A stretch of 64,000 bases of DNA from Lunularia cruciata (GCA_948567375.1 OX419761.1:41666501-41730500); one strand, 5' to 3'; shown: positions 33,102 through 46,314, counted from the stretch's first letter. Notes: generated from the letters alone by a model not told the origin. Translations and numbers: made by a program.

Positions 33102-36100
33102 GTGGTGCAACTATGGGAGAAGAGAGAGGTGGATCAGAATGTAGGGAGAGGGCCTAGGAGTTATAGAAACTATCCATATAGAAGAGGGCAACCAGCTAAC
33201 AATTTCAATGAGAGAAATTGTTTTGGTTGTGGAGGGAGAGGCCATATCCAAAGGAATTGCCCAAATTCCACTTACCATGGAGGAAGGGGTTATGAGGGAG
33301 CCAATAGAGGGAAAGAGGGAGGTAGTGAAACCCAAGTGGCTCCTAATCCAAACAAAGGTAAGGGGATAGCATCCATAGATGTGGTGGAGAGCAAGTATGA
33401 GAAGGGAGAGTGCTCAAACTCCAAGAGTCTTAATTTGGAGCTTTTGGCACAAGAGAAGAAGAGAGCTCGTTTTGCAGAGGATGTTCACTCTTCTCAAGGA
33501 TTTACTCTAAGCAAGGATACTCCTATGTCTACTAGGAGCACTCGCACCTCAACACCATCAACAACAAAGACTCCAAGGAAGAAGTTGGGGATGGAGGATT
33601 TCTTGATTTCAAAGCAACAATGGAACTACAATGTGTTGGAGGATGTTGGTAGTCACAAGGCTAACATCACAGTGGGCCAATTGATTGCTTTGAACCCTAC
33701 CTTGAGAAAAGAGCTTAGAGGTGGTTTGAGTTCTACAAGGAGCAAGAAGAAGAAGAAGGCAAAAGCTCTAGTATCAATGGGGGTGGTGGATGCCAAGCCA
33801 ACACCATGGGAGGCTTGTGAATATGCCTCCAAGATTGATATGAGAGTGAATGGTCACAACATCAAGGATGCATTGGTTGATGGAGGATCAGCAATGAATG
33901 CCATGTCAGAAAGGTTGATGAAGAAGTTGGGTATGATACCCTCAAGACCTTCAACATTTGTGGTGAGCATGGCAAACAAGCAACAAGTTCGACCAATAGG
34001 GGTGATGGATAAAGTGATAGTTTCAGTTATGGGAGTTCAAAATCTCATGACTTTCCAAGTCTTGAAGGATTCAAGCTATGACTTATTTCTTGGGAGGCCA
34101 TGGTTGAGAACAGCACGCACAACTGATAGATGGCACAAAGAGTACTTGAGGATTGGGCTATCAAACCATAGGGTCACAGTTCTTGTGACTAACACCACCA
34201 ACACTTCACATTCAGATACACCATCTTCTGATTATTGGGAATCTGATTCTAAAGAAGGAGCTTTAGGTGTGGACACAAGCATGGAGGAGGAGACTTCCAC
34301 AGAGGAGGATGAATCTGAATCTGATTCAAATGTGTATCCCTTTTGTGCTATGGATTTTGCACCTAAGCCAGAGGTTTTGAAGGACCCAAACAAATCACCA
34401 TTGACATTTGAGGAGGTAGAGAGAAGGTTAGCTACCCTCAAGTATGGCCCAAATGTTACCAAGGAGGAGAAGGTGAGATTTGAGGAGATTTTCCACAAGT
34501 TCATCCATGTGTTTGCTTTTAGTTACAAGGATTTGAAGGAAGTCACCTTGGAGGAGCACAAGATAGAGGTAGAGTCACATGCAAGACCAATCCGCCAAAA
34601 GCAAGGTTGCATTAGCCCACCAATATCGTTGGTTGTGAAGGAGGAGATTGATAAGCTCAAGGAGGCTGGATTTATCTTTGAGGTGGAGAATTCAGAATGG
34701 GTGTCTCCAATTGTCATTGTGAAGAAAAAGAATGGCAAGCTTCGGGCATGTGTGGATTACAAGAAGCTCAATGTTGTTACCAAGAAGGACTACTATCCAT
34801 TGCCATTTATTGATGAGATCTTGGAGGAGGTTGCAGGTCATGAGAGGTACAGTTTTGGAGATGGTTATAATGGATACAACCAAATCAAGATTGCACCAAA
34901 GCATCAACAACTCACCACGTTCACCACACCTTGGAGAACTTATGCTTTCAAGGTCATGCCTTTTGGGCTTTGCAATGCTCCAACCACATTCCAACGGTTC
35001 ATGAACAAGGTATTTGAACCTTTCATTGGGAAATTTGTGAGAGACTTCATTGATGACTTTTGTGTCTATGGGAGCAAGGAGGAGCACTTTGAGCACCTAA
35101 TCAAAGTCTTGCAACGCTTGGATGAGGCAAATGCATCCCTCAACCCAGAGAAGTGCATTTTTGGATGTGAAGAAGGTCTACTTTTGGGGCACATCATCTC
35201 CAAGGATGGAATAGCAGTTGATCCTGAGAAGGTGAGGAAAATCTCAGACCTTCCATTCCCTTCAAACTTGACAAAGTTACACCAATTCTTGGGGATGGTT
35301 GGTTACTATAGGAGGTTCATCTTCTCATTTTCCAACAAGGCTTATGCATTGACCATCTACATGAAAAAGGGTGTAGATTACATGGTGATTTTGGAAGACA
35401 AGGAGGCTCTCAAAGCTTTTGAGGAGCTCAAGCAATCCCTTGTTGTAGCTCCAATTCTTGCTAAACCTGATTGGAGTAAGCCTTTCATCCTCTACACTCA
35501 TGCTTCTAATGTAGCTATAGGATGCACTCTTAGTCAATTAGACCAAGATGGGCATGATCATCCAATAGCTTATGCTAGTAGGCAGATGGTTTCAGCAGAG
35601 AAGAACTACTCTGTCACAGAGAGAGAAGGGTTGGCAGTGATCTTTGGTCTCAAGAAGTTTAGACACTACTTGATTGGAGGGAAAGCCACCATTGTCACGG
35701 ATCACAAGGCTTTGAAGTACATCTTCAACAAGCCTAATGTTGAAGGGAGACTAGCAAGGTGGATGATACTCTTGTCTGAGTATGACTACACCATTGAGGA
35801 TAGGCCAGGAAAGAAACATGCGAATGCTGATTTGTTATCTAGAGCCTATGATCATGATGGAGATGAGCCAGTGGATGATTCCTTCCCGGATGAGGAGCTC
35901 ATGACAATCTCAGTCACTCAAGAGGTTCCAATGGAGTACAAGGAGATTATGGATTTTGTGAGAAGAGGTAACTATCCAGAAGGGATGCATGCTAGGGAGA
36001 GCAAGGCCCTTGCAGCAAGATCTAGACCTTACACAATGGTGGAGGATATTCTTTTTCACCAAGGAGTAGATGGTCTACTTTGAAGAGCAGTAGGTAAGGA

Positions 36101-37202
36101 AGAGTCTATTCTACTCATAAACGAGTTTCATGAAGGTTTAGTATGTGGAGGATACTTTGCAAGAAAGGTGACTGCTTTCAAGATTCTAGATGCAGGTTAC
36201 CATTGGAGAGGGATTTTCAAGGATTGTCTTGATTATTGCAAAACTTGTCATGTTTGTCAAGCTTTTGCTAGAAAGTCTACATCCACTCCACCACTTAGAT
36301 CAATTTCATTACTAGGACCTTTTGAGAAGTGGAGAATTGATTTTGTAGGTCCTCTCAATAGAACCCCAAGGAACAATTGGTACATTGTGGTAGTTATTGA
36401 TTACCTTACCAAGTGGGTTGAGGCTAGACCATTGAGGGACAAGAATGAAGATGAAGTGGGTAGATTTCTTTATGAATGCATTATCACTAGGTTTGGATGC
36501 CCTTTGGAGTTGGTTTCTGATAGAGGAGGAGAGTTTACAGGAAGCATTACTACAGCCATGCTACAACATTTCTTTATCACACATAGAGTAACTACATCCT
36601 ATAAGCCAAATTCCAATAGCTTGGCAAAGAGTTTAGGGTGCATGATGTGCATGATGTTGGCCAAAGATGCAGAAATGGAGGGGGCTAAACATCATTGGGA
36701 CGAGATATTTCATGCAGTTTTGTGGGAGTATAGGACAACCGTGAAGACTTCCACCAGATATTCTCCATTTCAATTGGTGTATGGTATTGAGTCTACCTTA
36801 CCTATTCACTTTGATCTTCCTACCTTCCAAATCATTCATAGGAGATTGAGGAAAGCACAAGGAGGTGATGTAGAGAAGTCAAGGAAGGATCAACTCATGG
36901 AGTTGGAAGAGGCAAGAGCAGTTGCTATGGTTCGAGTGGAGCAAGCTCAAAGGAAAAAAAAGGAGAGCTATGACAAGAGGCAAGGCAAGAAGAAGGTGGA
37001 GACTTTCAAAGAAGGTGATTGGGTAATGTTGTTTGATTCCATTCGATTCAAGAGAGTGCAAAAGAAGTTTTTGCCTAAGTACTTTGGACCTTTCATAGTG
37101 GAGAAGGTGTGGGGCAATTACACCTATGATCCCAAGGAGTTGGGAGGAAGACACTTTGATAGGATTAACCATGATAAGTTGAAGATGTATCATAGAAGGT
37201 AG
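33102..37202 (+). pseudogene. Element D pol: long open frames but altered catalytic residues
   Basis: The frame is open for 993 codons, stops at TGA 36081-36083 (CGA expected), then continues in the same frame to 37202. Domains in order: nucleocapsid knuckle CFGCGGRGHIQRNC (33216-33260), protease LVDGGS (near 33870), reverse transcriptase with FIDDF (near 35050), RNase H from about 35485, and integrase from about 36100. Key changes: the first RNase H Asp is His (CAT 35499-35501, THASN), the second His of the integrase finger is Tyr (36153-36155), and the integrase catalytic Glu is Lys (AAG 36627-36629). Reverse transcriptase aspartates are kept. No chromodomain follows. Confidence 0.9.
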
Positions 37203-37250
37203 AGAGACCTTCACTTTGAGGACAAAGTGAAAACTTAGTATGTGGGTAAA

Positions 37251-37942
37251 TGTAACACCCATTTATGCATGTGTGTGATATTGTGATATTTAGCTTGGTA
37301 TTACAAGTACTTGAGAGATATTATTTATATAGAGATAAAAGATGGTTCTACATTAGTCATGATTAGCTAAAGTTGGTCATAACTAAGATAGAGTGGACCT
37401 TACTTTAGAGGAAGTAGAAAAGATGAACACCACTATTTTGGATTTTAGTGTGTTGACTTGGTATTATTCCTAGGTGTTTGGCTTTGAGGAAAGAGTAGAG
37501 AACTCTTGGGCCCGCAAGCCTTTTCGTTTTGGATTCTTCTTTAGTCCAAGGATAGCCCATGTGAAGGAATCCTTGACTTAGTGGTTGGGTCAAGATAAGA
37601 CCACATGCTTAGGGGAATATGCCCATGTGAATGGATATTCCTTTCTACTTTTTTACTTTACTTGACTTTTAGTCTAGTAACTTGAGTTACTACGGTAATT
37701 AGTAACTTTGGTACATAACTATTTCACAAGTATATAAACAAGGGGTGAGGAGGTACTCATCATCCTTTCATTTGCAACTATCTCTCTCTCATTGAGTTCT
37801 CTAGTGAGCAATGTCTTGAGTCTTGGAGTGTTAGCCTTGGAGGAGTATGATAGAGTTGGGGTTCCTTGCCTTCTTAGTCCATGGTGTGCTACCATAATAG
37901 CCATCAGAGGTTCACCCTCAGTGAGAGACATGCCGGCTCACA
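37251..37942 (+). repeat. Element D 3' LTR (692 bp)
   Basis: It begins TGTAACACCC and ends CCGGCTCACA. It is uninterrupted and nearly identical to the 5' LTR. TTTGAGGACAAA lies just upstream, a sequence often seen at this place in plant gypsy elements. Confidence 0.95.
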
Positions 37943-37946
37943 GTGC

Positions 37947-39559
37947 GTGCTAGGCTTGGCAATAAGTCACAAGCCAATCAAAGGTATGTTTGGAAGGTAT
38001 AAGTGCATCAATCAACCATCATGATAGGTCCCCAAAAAAAATATGACCCTCATATAAGAACCAGTCTGCTAAACAAGGAACCACTAGAGCTCATGCTCCT
38101 ATATATGTTGCTTGTGCGATGGCCTCTTGCCCTATGAGACCACATCCACCCATGACTATGGGGAGAGCTATTTGCTACCTACACCACTCATCTGATAATT
38201 GTTGCGGCATGCATGGCACTTACAAAGTGGAAAAGTATGGTGGATAGTACCATCAACATCCATTGGCAACAGTGCTCTTGTAAGTGAGAATGTCCATGTT
38301 AGATATGAGGTCCTAAGAAGGTAGCACCTACTAAGAATGGAGGTACCCAGGTAGCACACGCTACTTGGGTATTCCTCAACTAGGCGAAGAGGTGAGCATG
38401 GGTTGTGGCATGTACTAAGGTGTTTGATATGAACAAAGTAAAAAAATCCTCTTGTCCTAATGGAGAGCCGAAAACTCTCAAACCCTTGTTAGGGAATTGG
38501 AATCTTGGTAGGAAGTCAATGTGAGTGAAGATTGTATGTGAGCTCCAGACCTTGCATTTACGAGTCTAGACTCATAAACCCAAGGCCTCTAAGTTGAGTA
38601 GGAAAGTAGATACCCCTCTAAATACATCCTCCAATGGGCCCAAAATATGGGTGTCATCTAAGATGGATGGGGAAAGATAAGACAGGAAAGTTATTGCTAC
38701 TTGTCATAAAGTTGTGTATTGCACTATGGCAAATTGAGGCACCAAACGGATCTCTCTATTGTGTGCCCTTGGCTATGGGACTCTCATATAGCAATACGGT
38801 GGTTGTACAATAAAGGTGCATTAATACCATAAAACTTATGGACAAAGGAGATCAAGGAAGGGATTTGATTTCTACCTCAGCAAAGAGCATGGATAATGTT
38901 GGATGAGAGATGGTATTGAAGGATTGGAGACATCAATTTGGATTACCACCCAATCTTGATGAATACCCACAATAATCATCTCACAGCTCCAAGCCCCTTA
39001 GAGTAGCCACAACAAACTGATGTGAGACAAGAAGGAAGAAAAAGACCATTGTATCTGTAAGCAGATAGTCCAAGAGACCATATGCAAAACAAAAAAAAAC
39101 ATCCACAATGGCAATGGAGCACACTCATGAAGTCTCATTTGCCAAAGCAAGGAGACAAGAGGCTCCAAACAGACAACCTGCCTCAAGAGGCACATGACAA
39201 AGGCAATACACTGGCAAAATGCAAAGAGAAGAGGAAAACCTTAATTTGGAGCATGTAGGGAGAGGCAATCCTATAGATGCTCAAAAACTAGCCCAAATGG
39301 ACCACCTGTTGAGAAACAAAGTTAAGGGGTGAGCGAGTGGAGTAGTGCATGGGCAAAGCAAGACTTTATCCATTGTAAATTTTCATTTGGTGAGGTCCTC
39401 ATAGCAGGGTGGATGGTATGGAGGTCTGATAAAGTCTCAAAGGAGAAGGGTCTCAAAGTCTCACCCTCCGGGCCAATGCTTGAGCTACACGACTGTACTC
39501 CCCTACTTAACCTAACACCAAGGATCAATGGATGCGACAATGCTCTCTAGATAAAAAGT
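37947..39559. other. Unclassified repeat-like DNA right of element D
   Basis: It has moderate GC content, no gene and no recognised protein domain in any frame. It is probably the right part of the older repeat into which D inserted. Confidence 0.4.
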
Positions 39560-42500
39560 AGTATAGGATAGTATGGTCTTTGGATAAAAGTAGAACTAAT
39601 ATATTGATAATTAGTAAAATATACCACAATTATTGTATTGATAATGATTTCCAATTCAAAATAAATTTTTGACATCAAAAGCTATTATATGGTATAATAA
39701 TGCTTTCATTAATAATAATAAGAAGTATTTCCAATAAGTATAACACTCCATACCTTGTGGGGTTGTAAAAAAGGAAAAGAGAACACTAATGTAATATTTT
39801 TATTTTTATGGAATGTAAGTTGGGCTAGGTAAAAAGAAGATTTTGTTCACTTGTCTCAATTTGAATATGTTTAAATAGAATTTCAAATCATGAAATATTT
39901 CTTAAATTGAAAAATATATTTCAAGAACATATATTCTTGACTTTTCATAAATTAAGTAATTGATCATCTAAAGATTTAAAAATCAACCAAAATGAAAATT
40001 TTATATTAAAAAAATAATATTTATTAAAATGGCTATTTTAAGAAAAATCTAATATAATAAAAATGGCACTCTCCTTTATTAGAAAATTCACTACTCCTAA
40101 ATTTAGAGCAATATACACCATTTTAAAAGAAAATAAATTTTAAGTTGGCAAGAGGCCGCCCTGAAAACCATGCTCTTCAAGTATGAAGACGTGGATTCTA
40201 CTTTGTTCATTAGAGATGTCGGATACGAATACGTGTATGAATGTACGGTTTCACTTGGTAAACGTGGACTCAAATGAATGGCAAAAGCCATTGCATATTC
40301 CTTTTTCATAAGAGAATAGGTTGACATTTTATCTTAATGCCTATGTTCATAATAATTTTCTTCCAAATTTACCTGTAGAATTCAGAAATGTGTCCCATTT
40401 CAAGGCAGTAGTCTCATCCGATAATAGAAGATGTTCTTTATATGGTCGATTTATGTTAAAATTCATGATATTATATTCTTTTTTATTTTGTGTTCATATT
40501 ATTCAACTAACTTCTAGCCAAATTTGCTTTCAATTAGTACAGTATAGATGACTGATATTCTCAAAAAGTTAGGACCAAACCCTTCTCCAACTGAGAACTT
40601 TACAATTCAAGGAATATGTCTATTTTGAGACCGTGTCAAATTTCTTTGTTTTTTTCCTAACCAAATAAGCAAAGTCTTTTATGGCCGAATCTGATTCACA
40701 TTGTGTCAATATATTTCCAAAATTATCACCAATGGAAATTGTCTTCTCTGATATCAAGTTTGACTGATATTGTGTCGAAATATTATCGGTTTCCATGGCC
40801 ATGGAGAAGTCTAAATTTGTTAGACGTTACGTCAAAATATTCCAACCAACCAAACATAAAACATAAAATAGAGTTTTAGTATATAAAAACCTGAATATTT
40901 ATTAGGCTTCTGTTCACCAATAGCTTATTTTCTTAGTCTATAACTTTCATGGGAATTAAATATCACACTTTTAGAAAATATATAAGAAAAGGCTCTACAA
41001 TAAAATATACTTGATAAAAATTCTATTTCTTTTCAGAGCAGAGTTTTTGGTATTGCAGAAATTGTGATAAGTATATTCTGTCTAAATTAAACTATATCAA
41101 CAAACCAGCAGAAAACCAACTCTCTTGTATTATGTGTAAGACACTAATCAATGATGAGATAAGCTAATTATCATGTACAAAAATTTAAACCAGAGAGTAT
41201 AGATCCTTTCCAAAATATTCTAGTTGGAAAAGAAAGAAAGGACTCTTATTACTTGTCTAAAATCAGCAAAAAGTACTTTTCTTGAACGGGTCCTTTTAAT
41301 TTAGATTGAATAAAAAGATCTTCCAAAGAAGGGAATAGTGAAACATAGATCCTTACTTCCTCACGAATGGGAGTGTTGAGTTCAATTTGAATGTGGTGTC
41401 CAACTCATTATGTCCTTCGCTAAAGCATTGGAGTATATGACTTATCTACACTGTTAATGGAAGATGAGGAGGAGGAGGAGGTGTGGAGATGAACATGGCA
41501 GTAGTGGAGTGGACATGGAAATGGAGAGTATTTTGAAACATTCTCAATCAAGTTAGAATGTTGTGAGTAGGTGCAGAAAAACTTAGACTGTTGTGGAGAA
41601 GCATATGACAACAACGGGTCACCCTTTCTCTGCACGAAACAGTTATTGAGATTTTGCCGTTTTGTATGATAATAAATACCCTTTTAATCAAACTCCTTTG
41701 ATGACATGATTATCTGAAGCTTAGGCATGGCATCATGGGTAAACCTTCTTAGACGAATTGCATTAGTAGATAGTTGACTCTCCAATAGAACAACAAGATG
41801 ATTAAAAAAATTTTAAAAAATTAAATAGTCACATGAAACTAAAAAGATCAAATCCCGATACTTGTACGTTGTATAGAATCAAAGAGACTGGACTCGAAGA
41901 ATGGCTATTATTATTAAGTCTGCTTTTTCATAAATGATCGTGAGTTTATAAATGATATCTTATTAATCCTTTTGAGGATATAACTTAGGAATATGATTAG
42001 TATTACTCCTCGTACTATATATTTGTATTAAAATTGACCATTTCTATTGATTTATGGGTTAGAAATAACAATTCGAAACTTATTTGCTCATATTAATAGA
42101 ACTTCAGCTAAGTTCCCGAATATACTGGAGACTTTGTTAACTTGTTTAACAATTTCATCGTCCTATCTAATGGGGTTGACGATTGAAAAGGTTTTGCTGC
42201 CGTGCTCCATGATTTTATCAAACAACCGACTAGTTTAGTGATAATTTTATTGAAATCAGTAATAAGACCTAATATCTTCTTTTATATTAGTCATTTCTGA
42301 TGTGTGAAAGATCTAAATAAATAAATAATAAAATTATATCTTAAATATTTATTTAAGATTCTTATGGAAAGTAGTTCATTTTTTACCATGTCATTAATAC
42401 CTTTTAGTGAATGATATCAGGAAAATAGCCAAAGAATGGACTAACAAATTATAAAGTATTTTTAAGATTTGAAGAAAATTTTAGAAAATTTATTATTTAT

Positions 42501-45200
42501 AGATTATATATCTCAAAAACATTAAAAAATCATGTTTTCAATTTATTTCTTTACACTAATATTAAGATATGTTCCTTCAAAAGCTGAAGTTTACATATGG
42601 TGGAACTTTATATGGTGACCATGGTAAAAGTATTTGGTATTTAATGGGAGATTATTCTTTGTTTACTTCCCTAAGGAGTGGTTCTATATAAAATGGAATG
42701 GAAAGTGGAAGAAAATGGAATTTTAATTTTTAATTATAATTAAATTAATACTGGAAAGGAATACTTGGTTTGTTTAAGATATTAAATAATGAAGCTAAAA
42801 AGCTAAAAATGAAGCTAAAAGGAAGTTTTGAAGAAATTTATAAAATTTATTCTTCATAGATTATTCTATCTTGAAAACATTAAAAAATCATGTTTTCAAT
42901 TTAAATTTTGTATACTAATATTAAGATATGTTCCTTCAAAAGCTGAAGTTTACATACGATAAACTTTATATGGTGACCATGGTAAAAGTATTTGCTATTT
43001 AATGGGAGATATTCTTTGTTTACTTCCCTAAGGAGTGGTTCTATATCAAATGAAAGGGAATTTCACTTTTTTAATTATAATTAAATTAATATTTTAAGGG
43101 AATACTTGGTTTGTTTAAGATATTAAATAATGAAGCTATACTCTATAAGTATAAATTATATAAGTAATCTCAAATACTTTTTGGATTGATGTTTTAAAAG
43201 ATGAATGTGTAGGCAAAGCTTCATAATATATATCAAAGAAATTAAAAGATATATAAATGAATTTTAATCTATAAGAAATAATTCTATATTTATTATGAAA
43301 TTTACAAGGCCTACACATAAATGATAATTGTATATCAGAGCCTTATATTATATTTCATATATACATCTAACAGGAAATCATCATGGAAGTTTTTTTTGAA
43401 TCTAATTGAAGACTCAATTATACCATTTGCAGAACTATTAATTATTATAGCAATTTCATTCTTGATCCATTAGTATAATAGAAGGGGAATATTTTAGTCC
43501 TTGAGTTTTTAATTTTCTAGTAATTTTTATCTAATTCCAGTATTTTCTTGCTATGAAAAGTGAAAAAAAATACAGACATGAAGAATACATATAACTAACG
43601 GATAGAGTTTGACTAATACATTGAGTTACTGATAGTATATTGTTTTGGCTACTTTATGTACGTTGGTATATTTAGTAAATTAGTACCTTGCTTTATACCG
43701 AAAATTAGTTATAAACTGGAAAAATATGATTATATATTCAAGATAGATAGTGTATATTATAATCTAATATATCATTTTTTCAATCTTATCTCAGAATCTA
43801 GAAAAGCATTAACATAGAAGAGGACAAAAATCTGTTTGATAGATAATCATGATAAATTCCTAGAAAGGTAAGCTAATATCTCTCAAAGAATACAAATATT
43901 TTATAATCTTGGAACCCACTGAAGTACACTCTCCTGAATATATCACATTAATAGCTAATTTATTTTCATTTATTATTTCTATGTAGCTTAAATTTTTCAG
44001 ATCTCTAGCTCATTGAGACAACGTAAGGAGTTAACTTTACTAAAGGTACTCAGATTTAGGTGGACTAATTGGAGCTATGGAAGTCTGAACTAGATTTATT
44101 CAGGTTACCAAGTTCAAAGTGAGCAAGAAAACTAATACCATAAGTTTAGATTTCTATTATTTTTAATAAATGATTTACAAAATTCTTGACATTTTCATGT
44201 TAAGCTTCAATATCCGAACCCTATTTCATCCTTATCTATAGCTCAAATTAAAAACCGATACCGACTGAATGTAAATTAACCGGTCAATTTGTTGACTGTC
44301 CCTTGTAACATATAATGATGAAGATTACTCCGTTTTTTTAAGAAAATAAAATTTATTTATGGAATTAATAAATTAATATTATAATTGTTAATTTTATGTA
44401 AATATTTTTACATTTTTAAAGGTGAAAATTAATGCAAAATATATCTAGATATATGCGCTGTGGAAATCAAATATAAAAAGAGTGGAATAAATTATTTTAA
44501 AATATATTAATTTAAATAAATATATATATCTATCTATTTATTATTTATTTATATTTTTGAGTTGATTTTTTTATTAGTATATTAGGCAGTTAATTTGGAA
44601 AATAAAGTAGATCTGATCTAAATAAGATCTAGTTTCGAAATAAGAAACATGAATTCTTCGGGTTATCACATACTGTATTTAGGTCGGAAAACTCCATTTG
44701 ACTTGAAATTTTATTAGAATGTTCATTTTTTCACTATTGTATATTAAAAATATGGCACCAATATAATCTACAAGTTACCTTTTTATGTTTAATTTAACAC
44801 GCTAAAATAATCTGACAACGTGGAGAGACAAATGAAAAGAGTTCTCAATAGAGGATCTCAAGCTATATATTTGCCTGTTTTTCTAGTCATTTCATGCCTT
44901 TGAATTTATGTTTATCATAACACGGCTTTATTGCACGTTACATCTTTGAATAATGTATTCTTTATATTCATATTTTCTGAAGGACTACACTCACAAATTT
45001 TCCATAATTTTGGAGAAAGCAAGTTTTTGTACTTAGCATATTTAAAAAAAAAAATCATAAAAAAGTTTAGAACTGAAGTATAATCAAAATCCCCTTTTAT
45101 CTTTCTTTGAGAACGATTATGTTTTACATCTAAAATCTTCTAAAGGAATAAAAGCGATACAATAAGACCACTTTTCTAAAGTAGGAACATTACTGTTCAC
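39560..45200. other. AT-rich island, about 5.6 kb, no genes recognised
   Basis: By eye it is about 70-75% A+T, clearly richer than both flanks. It has no frame above about 80 codons, no transposon protein and no recognisable organellar gene. It contains one long tandem duplication (42470-43140). Edges are fairly sharp, near 39560 and 45200. Confidence 0.7.
42470..43140. repeat. Tandem duplication with a period of about 359 bp
   Basis: Two copies can be followed by the blocks GTTCCTTCAAAAGCTGAAG (42571 and 42930), TATGGTGACCATGGTAAAAG and TTTGTTTAAGATATTAAAT. They differ by scattered substitutions and small indels. Confidence 0.9.
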
Positions 45201-45978
45201 AGGTATTCAAACTAAAACTGCCCTATGAGAACCTTGGAATATTCCCCACGGAATGTCGGAACCCCGCCGGGATTTGGAAGGCAAGAGGGAAAGTGGGAGA
45301 CTTTAATAGCCGTCGCCCAGAGTGGAACGCGTTCCGGGCACATTGTGGACATTATGATGGATGCCGGTGCCAAAAGACAGAAGGGCGTTTCAAGAATTCG
45401 CTGTAGAATCTACAGAACCGTTGCCTGGGCAATCTCCCGGAGAAACGTTTCTCGAACGCAGACGTGACCAGCGGTGCCGTCTACCGATAACGACGTAGCC
45501 ACCTTCCCGACATTGTGGGCTTGCAGGATCGGTTTCCAAGAGAGGAGAAGCGTTCGCGCAAGGTTCAGCTGTTCAGAAGTTTATATCGTCCTCGCCAAGC
45601 TTGTGTCGGTGGAATTTTGAGAGGAAAATAGGAGGCCGGTCGGGAAGCAGGGAAATCGGATGAGATGAGTTCTCTGAAGTGATTGTCCGAACGTTTCGAT
45701 CAATCGTCTGCAGGTGAATTTTGCCAGATCTCGAGTACGAGGAGCTTCGGTGTGTAGTTGATCACACCACACCCGCTGGTGAGGGAGAAGGAGATGGAGA
45801 GGGTTTTGGTATGTGGGGAACTATGAAATCGATGAATGCAGTGCTAGTTTTGTGAAACAGGTTTGCAGCCAAAATAGGGAGGAACTGCGGTCTTGTTTAA
45901 TCAGGGGGAGTACGACGCAGGGGAGGCCTGAGCATTGTACCGTATGTAGTTTGGGAACGAGAGGCGACCGGTATAAGG
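45201..45978. other. Promoter and 5' UTR of the SPT small-subunit gene
   Basis: GC content rises abruptly at about 45200. The frame 45225-45467 shows no family features. A 69-codon upstream frame (45813-46022) overlaps the start of the next gene in another frame. Confidence 0.45.
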
Positions 45979-46022
45979 ATGCAAAACCGCAGGAAGATCC
46001 CCACAGAGAGTCCGATCAGTGA
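45813..46022 (+). other. Candidate overlapping upstream ORF
   Basis: A 69-codon ATG-initiated frame begins 166 bases before the start of the SPT small-subunit gene and ends inside it in a different frame. If transcribed on the same mRNA it would reduce initiation at the main start. It is not a protein I recognise. Confidence 0.3.
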
Positions 46023-46314
46023 GCAGAATGGGGCACCTGGTTCAAGCGGCAGACGGCCAGTGAGGAGGGGGTTCCTTCGACGAGCTTTGCATAGCATTGC
46101 CTCGAAAATCTATGTTTACAATGTGACCTTTGGGCTATATATGCTGGATTGGTGGGAGCGATATCTGTTTAATACGCTCGTCCTTTTGTTGCTGGGGTTC
46201 GTTGTCTACAGCGGTTCGGATTTCGTGGCTCGCTGTTTTGAATGGTCAGTGACGGCACTCAAAGATTTGCCGGCATCGAGCCCAATGCCACTTAATCTGA
46301 ATGGTGACGTGTAG
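45979..46314 (+). CDS. Small subunit of serine palmitoyltransferase, 111 aa
   Basis: The stretch KIYVYNVTFGLYMLDWWERY followed by LFNTLVLLLLGF is the hallmark of plant ssSPT proteins. These are small ER-membrane activators of the LCB1/LCB2 heterodimer that makes 3-ketosphinganine, the first step of sphingolipid synthesis. One membrane helix is visible at about residues 65-80. Plant ssSPTs are usually about 55-60 residues; here an N-terminal extension of about 40 basic residues (many Arg, Pro, Ser) precedes the conserved core. The first Met at 45979 is the only one before the core, which decides the start unless an unseen upstream exon exists. Single exon. Confidence 0.92.
   Translation: MQNRRKIPTESPISEQNGAPGSSGRRPVRRGFLRRALHSIASKIYVYNVTFGLYMLDWWERYLFNTLVLLLLGFVVYSGSDFVARCFEWSVTALKDLPASSPMPLNLNGDV

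Larger units (their letters stand above)
29403..37942 (+). mobile_element. Element D: Athila/Tat-like Ty3/gypsy retrotransposon with a solo LTR inside its 5' LTR
   Basis: 5' LTR 29403-30832 (interrupted), primer site 30837-30855, leader region with a zinc-knuckle frame, gag about 32386-33100, pol 33102-37202, 3' LTR 37251-37942. A four-base GTGC flanks both ends (29399-29402 and 37943-37946). The integrase lacks a chromodomain, and the DDF-V-Y-G form of the reverse transcriptase motif suits the Athila/Tat group. After removing the insertion, the LTRs differ at about ten of 692 positions, so insertion is recent relative to copies A-C. Confidence 0.93.

Noticed and set aside
33102-36083. Element D as an active autonomous retrotransposon
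   Set aside because: The frame is long, but a stop interrupts pol and RNase H and integrase key residues are changed.
39560-45200. Organellar or viral insertion as explanation of the AT-rich island
   Set aside because: No organellar or viral gene could be recognised in any frame; composition alone is not enough evidence.
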